64,000 nucleotides of DNA from Bacteroides intestinalis. GTDB taxonomy: Bacteria; Bacteroidota; Bacteroidia; Bacteroidales; Bacteroidaceae. The notes below the pieces were generated by a model. The model was given only the letters and a program-made list of their open reading frames with translations. It made no database searches and had not been told where the DNA came from. Of the stretch, positions 34,672 through 43,001 are shown in pieces. Each line of letters begins with the position of its first letter. Position 1 is the stretch's first letter. The position numbers and the translations under genes were made by a program. The stretch covers positions 606,391-670,390 of the forward strand of contig NZ_QRZF01000001.1 of assembly GCF_003464595.1 (NCBI RefSeq). Reading direction: 5' to 3'.

Positions 34672-36624
34672 CTACAATTTCGGCCCCCGGGCGGGTTTGC
34701 GGGGCGCGACCTTCGGCTGCGCCTTCTTCTCCCTGGGCGGTTCGACGATCCGCAGTTTGAGTTTCTCCGTCTTACGGTCGTAACGCACCTCGCAGCAGTC
34801 AATCTCACCCGCAACCGACGTCCACACGTTGTTCACACGCACCGCGCCGCCCGAGTAGAGGGTCTTGTATTGTTCGTATTCGAGCGGCTGCCGCAATTTC
34901 GCGTCCACCTGACGGTGGAACGAGTAGATATTACGTCCCTTTGCTATTTCGTCGGGAACGTAAACCCGCAACTCGGGATGGGCGGCCTCGGCATAGAGGC
35001 ACAGATCCGCCGTGCGAAGCTCCCTCGGAACCCACTGGATCATCCTCGGGTCGCCCCGCACGGCCGTATCGGCCACGAGCGGCGTGATGGCCCTCTGGGG
35101 AATGTCGTACAGCACCCCCGCATCCTTGCGAACGGCCTCCAACGCCACCTCCTCCGTTACAAGCCGGCGGTTCAGGTGCAGGACACTCATCAACCGGTGT
35201 ATCTGCTGCGGGTCGTCCTGCTCGCGGAACACCTGCAAGACCAGGGCGGGGTCGCTCAACGCGCTGATAACCGAGAAATCGGTTTTGTCCTTCCCGTAGG
35301 TACGCTCGAAAGCCTCCCGGCTCATCTCCGGCGTCCGGGCTTCGCGGGGGACGCCTTTCAGGTTTTGCGGGTTCTCCCGCACCAGGCTCATGTATAGATC
35401 CGGGCTTTTCATGCTCTCGGGCAGGTGGGCGATGGCATAGGGACTGCGCCGTATGGCCTCCATGCACAACTCCGGCGTTTTCCACTTCTCGGGGACATAT
35501 TGCAGGTAGCTCCCGTCGTGCCCGACGGCCCGGCGGCACATCTCCTCGTTCTTGGCGTGGTCGGGAAGGTTGTAGAACAGCTCCGGCTCCAGGGCGAAAA
35601 TTTCCCGGGCCACCCTCGGCGTGACGTGTGCCGGGTTCATGTGCTGCAAAAAATCGAAGGTCTTATCGTAATTCGTGCAATAGAACCCCAACACTTTCAG
35701 GTGTATCTCCTCGAAGGGGATATAGCGGAGGACACGCAGGTCGTCGGTACGGGCCAACGCCCGGTTGCAGACCTCCGGCGTGAGCTGTTCGGGGTTGAAA
35801 AAGCGGATGGCCAGGGGATCGCGCTCCAGCGCCATCCCGCACAGACGGTCGGTTTTCAGATGTTTCGGAACGTACTCCAGTGCCAGGTAGTTCGAGGACA
35901 CGGCGGCCTCGCAGACCCGTTCCGTGCGTAATTCCTCCGGCACTTCATGGAGCAGGATGCCGTCCCCGCTGACGGCACGCAGGCAGACTGCCTCCGTGCG
36001 CAGTTCCACCGGCACGAGCGAAAGGCAGGACGCGTCCATCCCCACGCCGTGAAGGGCCAGTTCCCCGGTCATGACCTCCGGGGCAATGGAGGCGAAAATC
36101 TCGAACTTGTCCACGAACGACATCCCGAATTTTTTCAGCCCTTCCAGGCATATATCGGGATACGGAATGTAAGGGAGTATCTTGTAATCGGCACTGTCCA
36201 CCGCTTTCAACGCCGCACGGCATATTTGCGGCGTCCTCAATTCCCCGGGGACGGCCTCCAGCACCAGACCGTTGCGCTTCACGGCCGCCATGCACAGTTC
36301 GGGGGTCTTCAGCCCCTCCGGAACGTAATACAGCGCGTAGCTGTTGCTATCGACGGCGGCACGGCACATTTTCGGTGTCTTCAGACGGTCAGGGACGAAT
36401 TTCAGTGTTTCGCCCCGGTGGCCGGCCGCGGCAAGACAAAGTTCCGGCGTTTTCATCGCTTCGGGAACGAACTCGATGTTGAAAGCCGATTTCTTGATGG
36501 CGAAACGGCAGACTTCCGCCGTTTTCCGATCCTCGGGCAGCGTCTCGAAAAGGTTCTCGCGCCACGGGTTCTCGTACACCCCCGTATCGAGATAGGCTAT
36601 ATCTATTCTCTCTTGCTCTGTCAT
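34672..36624 (-). CDS. Large repeat protein with DUF4116-type repeats
   Basis: 650 residues, no signal peptide or membrane segment. From residue 25 to about 560 it is built of roughly twenty 20-25-residue units of the form L-K-T-P-E-L-C-x-A-A-V-x-x-x-x-x-A-L-x-Y-V-P-E; examples are EAMKTPELCLAAAGHRGETL and EGLKTPELCMAAVKRNGLVL. This is the DUF4116 pattern, a helical solenoid. The tail is basic and Pro/Lys-rich (REKKAQPKVAPRKPARG). It lies 63 nt after traQ in the same direction and is probably the last large gene of the transfer transcript. Function unknown; a protein-binding scaffold is the natural guess. Confidence 0.8.
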   Translation of the reverse strand: MTEQERIDIAYLDTGVYENPWRENLFETLPEDRKTAEVCRFAIKKSAFNIEFVPEAMKTPELCLAAAGHRGETLKFVPDRLKTPKMCRAAVDSNSYALYYVPEGLKTPELCMAAVKRNGLVLEAVPGELRTPQICRAALKAVDSADYKILPYIPYPDICLEGLKKFGMSFVDKFEIFASIAPEVMTGELALHGVGMDASCLSLVPVELRTEAVCLRAVSGDGILLHEVPEELRTERVCEAAVSSNYLALEYVPKHLKTDRLCGMALERDPLAIRFFNPEQLTPEVCNRALARTDDLRVLRYIPFEEIHLKVLGFYCTNYDKTFDFLQHMNPAHVTPRVAREIFALEPELFYNLPDHAKNEEMCRRAVGHDGSYLQYVPEKWKTPELCMEAIRRSPYAIAHLPESMKSPDLYMSLVRENPQNLKGVPREARTPEMSREAFERTYGKDKTDFSVISALSDPALVLQVFREQDDPQQIHRLMSVLHLNRRLVTEEVALEAVRKDAGVLYDIPQRAITPLVADTAVRGDPRMIQWVPRELRTADLCLYAEAAHPELRVYVPDEIAKGRNIYSFHRQVDAKLRQPLEYEQYKTLYSGGAVRVNNVWTSVAGEIDCCEVRYDRKTEKLKLRIVEPPREKKAQPKVAPRKPARGPKL

Positions 36625-36687
36625 GGTTTTCAGTATTTATGGAAAGCGCCCGGGTGACGGGCGCTTCTCTTGGTTAGACATATTCCG

Positions 36688-37131
36688 TTATCGTTCCGTT
36701 TCCTCCGTCCCGTTCTCGCTCTGGAACGTGAAGGAGGTCTTCACGACCTGACCCGTGTTGTCCTCGACATAGACGTCGATGGTCTGCTGGTCATCGCTGC
36801 GCGATGTGTAATAGAGGCGGAACACCTCACGGTCGAGCGGATAGCGGTCGTTGGGCAGGAACACCGTACCGTCGTCCATCCTCAACTCACCGCGCCCGTC
36901 GGGCTGGAAATAGCGGATCGTGTAACGCGCGCCGTCATATCTCCCCTCCCGCACGAGCGTGCAGCGGATTTCAGCGGTTTCACCAACGGAGATTCGCTTC
37001 TGAACGGGCATCGTTTCCAGAGAGAACGTGTACGCCTGCTGTATATCCAGCCCGTTGTCGCAGGATGCGCATAAAAGACCCAGGGCGGCGATCCAGACCG
37101 CCAGGGCCAATATCTTTTTCATCTTTTTCAT
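36688..37131 (-). CDS. traQ: Conjugative transposon protein TraQ (DUF3872)
   Basis: 147 residues. A lipoprotein signal, ILALAVWIAALGLLCASCDN, gives a lipobox cysteine near residue 24, so the protein should be anchored in a membrane facing the periplasm. A single beta-sandwich domain follows (AYTFSLETMPVQKRISVGET). Length, signal and position after traO match TraQ of CTnDOT-like elements. Its exact role in the pore is unknown. The traP primase gene that usually sits before it is absent. Confidence 0.85.
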   Translation of the reverse strand: MKKMKKILALAVWIAALGLLCASCDNGLDIQQAYTFSLETMPVQKRISVGETAEIRCTLVREGRYDGARYTIRYFQPDGRGELRMDDGTVFLPNDRYPLDREVFRLYYTSRSDDQQTIDVYVEDNTGQVVKTSFTFQSENGTEETER

Positions 37132-37144
37132 GTCGCTTGCAAGT

Positions 37145-37729
37145 TTAATGGATTATGAATTTCACGCCCAGGCCGAACTGCGCGTGGAAATGTCCCGTTG
37201 TAGTGCCCCATAGGATACGCTCACGCCCCGTCAGCGAGAGGATAATCCTGTCGGTCAGGTACGCATCGACCTCCAGCGTGACGGCCCCGCCATAGAGGAA
37301 ACGGTCGCGGTGGCGGAGCGTAGAGCCGTCATAGAGCCGCCTTTCGCCCCGGTTCACAATCTCGTAACCGGCCAGCGCCGAGCCGCCGAGGTAGAAGAAA
37401 AAAGTCCTGGACGGGTCGGCGAGGAACTTGTAATAGTAACCGCCCTCGGCAGTGAACTGCGCCACAGGGATACGTTCCGACTTGTAGGGGTAATAACGGT
37501 TCAGGAACTCCGCGCCGAACACCCACTTGTCGGCATTCTTCGCGTAGCGGCTCATGGCCAGCCCGAACCAGTAGCCCGTTTCGCTGCGGCTGTCCCGGGT
37601 ATAGAAGCCGTCGGTCATGCCTCCCCGTATTTCCAGCCCGCGCATGGCGGGCAGGGCACGCTGGGCGTGCACCCCGTCCGAAAGGAGGAGGCATAACCCC
37701 AGCGTGAGAATGAATATCGCCCGTTTCAT
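37145..37729 (-). CDS. traO: Conjugative transposon protein TraO
   Basis: 194 residues. A cleavable signal peptide (AIFILTLGLCLLLSDGVHAQ) is followed by an outer-membrane-type beta-barrel pattern with alternating aromatic residues and a final aromatic/hydrophobic strand (FHAQFGLGVKFIIH). MRGLEIRGGMTDGFY near residue 30 is the conserved TraO opening. A predicted outer-membrane part of the mating channel. The start is 1 nt from the traN stop. Confidence 0.88.
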   Translation of the reverse strand: MKRAIFILTLGLCLLLSDGVHAQRALPAMRGLEIRGGMTDGFYTRDSRSETGYWFGLAMSRYAKNADKWVFGAEFLNRYYPYKSERIPVAQFTAEGGYYYKFLADPSRTFFFYLGGSALAGYEIVNRGERRLYDGSTLRHRDRFLYGGAVTLEVDAYLTDRIILSLTGRERILWGTTTGHFHAQFGLGVKFIIH

Positions 37730-37730
37730 A

Positions 37731-38651
37731 TCACTTTACCTTTAACTCGTTGATAACACGTGCGCGCACCAGGTCGGCATTCTCCACCGTGAAAGTCTGG
37801 TGTCGCCCGCCCTGCTGCTCGTGCAGTTCCACGACCAGCTGCTTGTCGTCGGCCAGCGTGAACTTCGGGAGCGTGAAGACCATGCGCTCGGTACGCTTGC
37901 CGCCGATGACCTGCACGTTGTTGTACGCACGCACGGGCCATACGACCTGCTCCTGGATGGCCGTGCGTTTGGCCACCTTCTTGTCCGTAATCTTGAACGT
38001 CAGGTAGTCCACGTTGAAAGGCACGTTGGAGGAGTTTTTCAGTTGGAGGTGGAAATAAAGCAGGTCGTTATGCACGTAGATACCTTTGAGGAGGTATTGT
38101 ACCCCGAAACGCTTGCAACCGATATGCTTGATCTCGCGGCGGTCATTCTTGTAAATGGACTGCATGATCAGTTTGACCAGCAGCGGAGATTCGCATCCCA
38201 ACTCCTGCAAATAGATGTCCAGCGCGTTATTGGGGCGGTTTACCGCCTCCCCGTCATGCAGGAAGTCCGCCATCTCGACCGACAGTTTCACCGGCTCGTC
38301 GGCATACTTGACATTGAAGCTGTAATAGGCCCCGTCCTCGGTAATGACCGAAAGGTTGCTCTCGCGCGAGAAATCACGCAGGGCCGCCTTTACACGCAGC
38401 ACGTTTTCCGTGCCGTCGGCTTTCGCCGCCAGAAGATCCGAAGACCCCAGATCGACGTAACGGATGGCCGAGGGGAAAATCACATGCACGGTCTTGCTGA
38501 ACGTCACCTCCAGCGCGTAGGGCGGGATAACCCGGTTGAAAGTCAGCGGACGGGTAAGACCGTCGTACAAATCGCCCGTGGAGGGCTTTTCCTGCGCGTG
38601 GGCAGCGAACATGCACCCGATAAAAGCGAGTGCCAGAAGAATCTTTTTCAT
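37731..38651 (-). CDS. traN: Conjugative transposon protein TraN (VirB9-like)
   Basis: 306 residues with signal peptide MKKILLALAFIGCMFAAHAQ. The N-terminal half (VTFSKTVHVIFPSAIRYVDL) and the C-terminal half (RTERMVFTLPKFTLADDKQL) are beta-rich, as in TraN/VirB9 outer-membrane-complex proteins. It is expected to form the periplasmic and outer-membrane core with TraM. Confidence 0.9.
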   Translation of the reverse strand: MKKILLALAFIGCMFAAHAQEKPSTGDLYDGLTRPLTFNRVIPPYALEVTFSKTVHVIFPSAIRYVDLGSSDLLAAKADGTENVLRVKAALRDFSRESNLSVITEDGAYYSFNVKYADEPVKLSVEMADFLHDGEAVNRPNNALDIYLQELGCESPLLVKLIMQSIYKNDRREIKHIGCKRFGVQYLLKGIYVHNDLLYFHLQLKNSSNVPFNVDYLTFKITDKKVAKRTAIQEQVVWPVRAYNNVQVIGGKRTERMVFTLPKFTLADDKQLVVELHEQQGGRHQTFTVENADLVRARVINELKVK

Positions 38652-38723
38652 ACTCGATAAATTTTTGATTGTTGATAAAAATGGATTTTTTCAGTGGTGT
38701 ACGGAAGTACGTCGTTTGTACCC

Positions 38724-40004
38724 TTATTGAAGGGGCGGGAGCAGCAGGACGCTGTAACCGGCCTTGAGCGTGACCTTGACCGAGCGCATCTTCTTGCTCA
38801 CGTATTGCGACACGCCCTGGATGGCGCTGCGCCCCAGGTCGGAGAGCAGTTGCGAACCGGCATCGTCCGTGATCGTGATACTGCTGCCCATGCCCGCACC
38901 CATATTGGCGGCGATCTCCTTCACGGCATTGAGTTCTTCCGACCCCGGCACGGGAATACCCTCGTTGCCGTTCGTGTCATAGACCGACAGATCGACCGGA
39001 ACGACCGCCCCGCCGTGCTGGACAGCGCTGACCTTGACCGTCAGCCGTTCGCCGTTGATCCTCGCCGCCCCCGTTACGGGCGTACCCGAGGGGATGAGCA
39101 GATCTCCCGCCATCATCGGTTCCAACAGACGGAAAGTAACCTCCCCGCCATCGGTGAGCGTCACGGTTTGCTGCACGGCGGCACGGATACTGTTGCGCTC
39201 GGGCTCGCGAAGGTCGCTCCCCACCGTGTTGAAACCCCAGTTCCGGGGCTTGACGAACTCACGGGCGAAGACCGAATCGGGCAGCGGGGCGGCGAGCAGC
39301 GACACGATGTTACGGCGCACCTGGCGCACGGGCTGCACGGAAGCCTTGCCGGAAACGGAGGTCTTCTGACGCGGGGCTTCAGGGGCCTGACCGCCATTCA
39401 TATAGCGGGCGGCGATCTCGTAGGACTTCTCCAGCAGCGCCACCTGCTCCTCCTGGGCCGTTTTCTGCGCCTGCTGTTCTTCCAGGCGGCGTTCCAGTTC
39501 CTCGATGCGGGCCTGCATCTCGCGCTCTTCCCCCGTTTCACCGGCGGTCTCCTCGTAGAAACTGCCTAACTGGCGGTTGATGTCGGCATAGGCGGCACGG
39601 GAAGTCCGGAAAGCTCCCGACGAACCGCCGGCAGAGCCGGAAGACTTATCCGGCACGGCAGCGGGCATGACGGGCTCTTCCTCCTCGTTCTCCATCCCGA
39701 ACGCGAAATCCTGCAAGGAGCGCATCTTTTCCCGCTCCCTGCGCCGCATCTCCTCCTGCACGTAGGCATCACGCTTGTCCGAGAGGATACCCTCCGATTC
39801 CGGGGTCGGCAGCTCCGTGTTGAAACCCGCCGAAGGCTCCTCCCGTTCTTTTTCGCCGGGGGAGAAGATCAGCCACATGCACCCGGCAAAGGCCAGGAAA
39901 AAGAGCGGGAAGACCACCAGCTTCTTCCGCATCTGTATCTGCCGGGGCGTGAGTTCCTTTTTCCCCGCCTCCGGCTGTTTATTCTGTTTTTCGTTCGTCG
40001 TCAT
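38724..40004 (-). CDS. traM: Conjugative transposon protein TraM (VirB10-like)
   Basis: 426 residues. One membrane helix near residues 28-47 (KLVVFPLFFLAFAGCMWLIF) after a short cytoplasmic tail, then a long charged linker (coiled coil near 165-195, ELERRLEEQQAQKTAQEEQV). The C-terminal beta-barrel domain from about 250 includes LLIPSGTPVTGAARINGERL. The envelope-spanning order is that of VirB10. The 5' end overlaps traL by 26 nt. Confidence 0.9.
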   Translation of the reverse strand: MTTNEKQNKQPEAGKKELTPRQIQMRKKLVVFPLFFLAFAGCMWLIFSPGEKEREEPSAGFNTELPTPESEGILSDKRDAYVQEEMRRREREKMRSLQDFAFGMENEEEEPVMPAAVPDKSSGSAGGSSGAFRTSRAAYADINRQLGSFYEETAGETGEEREMQARIEELERRLEEQQAQKTAQEEQVALLEKSYEIAARYMNGGQAPEAPRQKTSVSGKASVQPVRQVRRNIVSLLAAPLPDSVFAREFVKPRNWGFNTVGSDLREPERNSIRAAVQQTVTLTDGGEVTFRLLEPMMAGDLLIPSGTPVTGAARINGERLTVKVSAVQHGGAVVPVDLSVYDTNGNEGIPVPGSEELNAVKEIAANMGAGMGSSITITDDAGSQLLSDLGRSAIQGVSQYVSKKMRSVKVTLKAGYSVLLLPPLQ

Positions 40005-40278
40005 AATTGAAATCTTTTAGATGTTTTACACTGTCGGCCTCCTGCCGTTGTCTTAATTCCAGTTCCAGCCGCTCGATATGCCGTATCTGCATCCGTTCCC
40101 CGGCTCCCTTGCCGAAGCGGTAGATGGAAGACACGGTAAAGTAGAGCGACAAGACGGAAAAGAACAAGAGCAGCGTGAGGATCACGATAATCCGCTTATC
40201 GGGCGAGAGCGCCCCGCAAGCGCGGCGCAGGTGGTCTTCGACCCACTCCCCGAAAGCCTTTATTCTCTTCTTTGCCAT
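39979..40278 (-). CDS. traL: Conjugative transposon protein TraL
   Basis: 99 residues. FGEWVEDHLRRACGALSPDK is the conserved cytoplasmic start, followed by one helix (RIIVILTLLLFFSVLSLYF) and a charged periplasmic stretch (RHIERLELELRQRQEADS). This is the short DUF3989-type TraL. It overlaps the start of traM, so translation is probably coupled. Confidence 0.87.
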   Translation of the reverse strand: MAKKRIKAFGEWVEDHLRRACGALSPDKRIIVILTLLLFFSVLSLYFTVSSIYRFGKGAGERMQIRHIERLELELRQRQEADSVKHLKDFNYDDERKTE

Positions 40279-40282
40279 AGCC

Positions 40283-40906
40283 TTATCTTTTTAATGTACG
40301 TAAATCGCGGTTCTCCAGAATCTCGAATTTCTCCATGATGAAACCCTGCGGGTTATTGTCCGAACGCCCCGAGTTGATCAGCTCGCAGCGCGTGACCAGC
40401 GAACGCTCGGTGATGTTGCTCTCGCGGACAATCATTTGCCGGGCATAGGTCATGGCCCGGTAGGGATAGGCGTTGAAGTCGCACACCACGGAGTCCACCT
40501 CGATACGCTGGCTGATGTTCCCCGACACCACACGGTTGTAGTAACCTTTCTCCTGCATGTCCTGGTAATAGGCGAAGGCGCTCTTATCGACCAGGAACAG
40601 CGCGCGGTTGATGTTGCTCTCGATGGCCGCACGGTCGGGCGAGAGGGTAAAGAACAACTCGTGAAAACGCCGGATATGTTCGCGCGCCTCCACGGGGCGG
40701 TTCTGGCTCAAATCCTGCGAGAGCGCCAGCATCAGCGACTTGCCCCCGTCCAGGACATAGATCTTCTCGCGCTGCTTTTCGGCGAAACGGAAGCTCGCGA
40801 CCACGCTGAACACGGATACCAGCGCGCACAGGCAGAGGAACACGATACCGAAAAGCCGAATCTGCCTGAAACTTGTTTCGATGTTTTTTAATGACTTGAA
40901 TTCCAT
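40283..40906 (-). CDS. traK: Conjugative transposon protein TraK (VirB8-like)
   Basis: 207 residues. MEFKSLKNIETSFRQIRLFG then a membrane helix (IVFLCLCALVSVFSVVASF) and a periplasmic domain with SRDLSQ-like helix LMLALSQDLSQNRPVEAREH. YNRVVSGNISQRIEVDSVVC and YPYRAMTYARQMIVRESNIT are typical TraK blocks. By analogy with VirB8 it nucleates assembly of the inner-membrane complex. Confidence 0.92.
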   Translation of the reverse strand: MEFKSLKNIETSFRQIRLFGIVFLCLCALVSVFSVVASFRFAEKQREKIYVLDGGKSLMLALSQDLSQNRPVEAREHIRRFHELFFTLSPDRAAIESNINRALFLVDKSAFAYYQDMQEKGYYNRVVSGNISQRIEVDSVVCDFNAYPYRAMTYARQMIVRESNITERSLVTRCELINSGRSDNNPQGFIMEKFEILENRDLRTLKR

Positions 40907-40917
40907 TGTCCAAATTG

Positions 40918-41997
40918 TTATGAATGATTATTGTTACCTTGTGTTGCCAGGTTGCGCCCGTTAGGGGCACTGCCCGAAGCCGGGCCACCGCCGCCGTTAC
41001 CGGAGGAGGAACCGCCACCGCCGCGACGCCCGAACGTGCGGCCGATCATGTTGCCGGCGATACCGCCCGCGACACCCGTGGCGAATGCCCCGGCCTTGTT
41101 GATACCGCCCATAGCCCCGCCGGCTCCGCCCGACTGGATCACCCACTCGGCAACGGTGGGGATCGTGAAATAGCCTATGATACCTATAATCAAAAAGATA
41201 ATATAGACACCGCTGCCGCTGTCGGGAATGTAGTTGGGGTCTTGCAGGGCCAGGACGTCCGCCTGGAGCATCAACGTCTGGATCTTGGCCAGCACCGCAG
41301 AGAACAGGTCGGCGATGGGAAGCCAAAGGTACACGCTGATATAGCGGGAAATCCAGCTCGCGAGCGTCGAGTGGAAGCCGTCGTAAATGGAGAGGGCGAA
41401 CGACAAGGGCCCCAGAATCGACAGCACGACTAAAAAGAATGTCCGCAGCGTGTCGATGGTAAGCCCCGCGGCGTTGAACAACAACTCGAAAAAGTCCCGG
41501 ACAAGCTGCCGGAAACCGGCCTTGATGTCGTACCACGTGCGTTCGGCCCACATGCTGATAATCTCGCCCAAGTCCGTGATACCCATATCCGCAAGCCGCT
41601 GTTCATACACCTCGTCGTCCACTAACCAAGCCTTGCCCTCGCGCCTGCGGGCCTCGGCTTCCAAATCGTCCTTCTGTTGCTGGTATGCCTGCAAATCCAA
41701 CGTCTGCCCCTCCAGTATGGCGTGCGTGCCCTGCACCACGGGCGACATCACGGCGTTGATCGTCCCCAGAACCACGGTGGGAAAGAACATCACGCACAAG
41801 CCGATGGCGAAAGGCCGCAGGAGCGGGAACACGTCGATAGGCTCCGCATTGGCCAGTGCCTTCCATACCCGGTAAGCCACGTAAAAGAGCGCACCCAGGC
41901 CGGCGATACCTTTCGCCACCCCGATCATGTCGCCGCATAGCGGCATCATCTCCTGATACAGGTTCCGGAGAACCTGGTGTAAATTGTCGAAATCCAT
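40918..41997 (-). CDS. traJ: Conjugative transposon protein TraJ (VirB6-like)
   Basis: 359 residues with five or more membrane segments (IAGLGALFYVAYRVWKALA, FAIGLCVMFFPTVVLGTINA, FFLVVLSILGPLSFALSIY, VYIIFLIIGIIGYFTIPTV). The tail of about 70 residues is very rich in glycine, serine and asparagine (RRGGGGSSSGNGGGGPASGS). The length and tail fit TraJ of CTnDOT-like systems, a polytopic inner-membrane channel part. Confidence 0.92.
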   Translation of the reverse strand: MDFDNLHQVLRNLYQEMMPLCGDMIGVAKGIAGLGALFYVAYRVWKALANAEPIDVFPLLRPFAIGLCVMFFPTVVLGTINAVMSPVVQGTHAILEGQTLDLQAYQQQKDDLEAEARRREGKAWLVDDEVYEQRLADMGITDLGEIISMWAERTWYDIKAGFRQLVRDFFELLFNAAGLTIDTLRTFFLVVLSILGPLSFALSIYDGFHSTLASWISRYISVYLWLPIADLFSAVLAKIQTLMLQADVLALQDPNYIPDSGSGVYIIFLIIGIIGYFTIPTVAEWVIQSGGAGGAMGGINKAGAFATGVAGGIAGNMIGRTFGRRGGGGSSSGNGGGGPASGSAPNGRNLATQGNNNHS

Positions 41998-42016
41998 GAC
42001 TGCCTCCGTTTTCAGG

Positions 42017-42646
42017 TTACCAATATCTGTCGTTCGGGTTCCCGTAAAGTGCCAGCACCCGGTGCGCGTCGCCCTTTTCGCGGCTGCGGATGAAGGACAC
42101 AGAGATGGTCTTGCGCGTGTAATAGCGCGTGAGGTTGCGGTACTCCAGCATCTTCGTGTAAACCTGATCCACCACGTCCATCCGCTCCTTGTCCGAGAGC
42201 GAGAGGCCGTTGCCGCCGGTTATGACCGTCTTGAGTTCCGCCACCAGCGCACCGCCCTCCTCCAGCAGCCGGGCGTAACCCGCCGAGATCGCCGCCAGCT
42301 CGTCCACCGTGAAGTTCGGGTCTGAAACCATACGGTTGAATCCCGAGGTGTAGATTTCCGTGATCTCGCTGACCATTTCGAGCGTCAGCTTCACCTTCCG
42401 GGCATCCTTGATGATGTTATGCACCGATTTGAGGGCGTCGTAGTAAGCCTTGCTCTGGTTATAAATCTTGATACTCTCTTGCAGCGACTTGACCATGTTG
42501 GTCGCCGTGGTCGAGCTTTGAACCGCGCTCTTGATGTTCTGAACGAGGTTCGACGGGTCGATGACCGTCCACTGCGCTTTTGCCTGGTACGTGAAGCAAA
42601 GAAGCCCCACGAACAGCGTTAAAATCAATCGTTTCATCCTTTTCAT
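42017..42646 (-). CDS. traI: Conjugative transposon protein TraI (DUF4141)
   Basis: 209 residues with signal peptide LILTLFVGLLCFTYQAKAQW. WTVIDPSNLVQNIKSAVQSS is the diagnostic DUF4141/VirB5-like motif. The rest is helical, with MVKSLQESIKIYNQSKAYYD and FIRSREKGDAHRVLALYGNP near the ends. Secreted to the periplasm; probably a minor pilus or channel component. Confidence 0.9.
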   Translation of the reverse strand: MKRMKRLILTLFVGLLCFTYQAKAQWTVIDPSNLVQNIKSAVQSSTTATNMVKSLQESIKIYNQSKAYYDALKSVHNIIKDARKVKLTLEMVSEITEIYTSGFNRMVSDPNFTVDELAAISAGYARLLEEGGALVAELKTVITGGNGLSLSDKERMDVVDQVYTKMLEYRNLTRYYTRKTISVSFIRSREKGDAHRVLALYGNPNDRYW

Positions 42647-42672
42647 TATTTAATTCGTGAATACTTGGGCGG

Positions 42673-42987
42673 TCATTCCGACGCCCGGTAATAATCCCCG
42701 TAGGCGGAGAGCTGGAGCACCTCGCGCCCCGCATCGTAGGCCAGGGCGACATACCCGTAGAGGTCGAAGTAACGGATGCCTCTCCAATACTTCCTCACGG
42801 GACGGGAGAAGCGTGTCCCGTCCTTGTAGGACACCTCCACGTAAAAACCGCCGCCCCGGCGTCCCGGGTTGCGGTAGATGCGAACCCGGGGAGAACCCGA
42901 GCGGCTTTCCCACTCGCCCGCCACCTCGTACAGCGCGAAGTCCAAACGCGCCGCCGTGGGGTCTGATCCGATACACTTGCGATACAT
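42673..42987 (-). CDS. DUF3876-type protein at the traH position
   Basis: 104 residues. DFALYEVAGEWESRSGSPRV, YRNPGRRGGGFYVEVSYKDG and YVALAYDAGREVLQLSAYGD give a small beta-rich fold without signal peptide. Sits between traG and traI, where small DUF3876 proteins are found in related elements. Function unknown. Confidence 0.7.
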   Translation of the reverse strand: MYRKCIGSDPTAARLDFALYEVAGEWESRSGSPRVRIYRNPGRRGGGFYVEVSYKDGTRFSRPVRKYWRGIRYFDLYGYVALAYDAGREVLQLSAYGDYYRASE

Positions 42988-43001
42988 GGCCTGCCCTCCC
43001 T

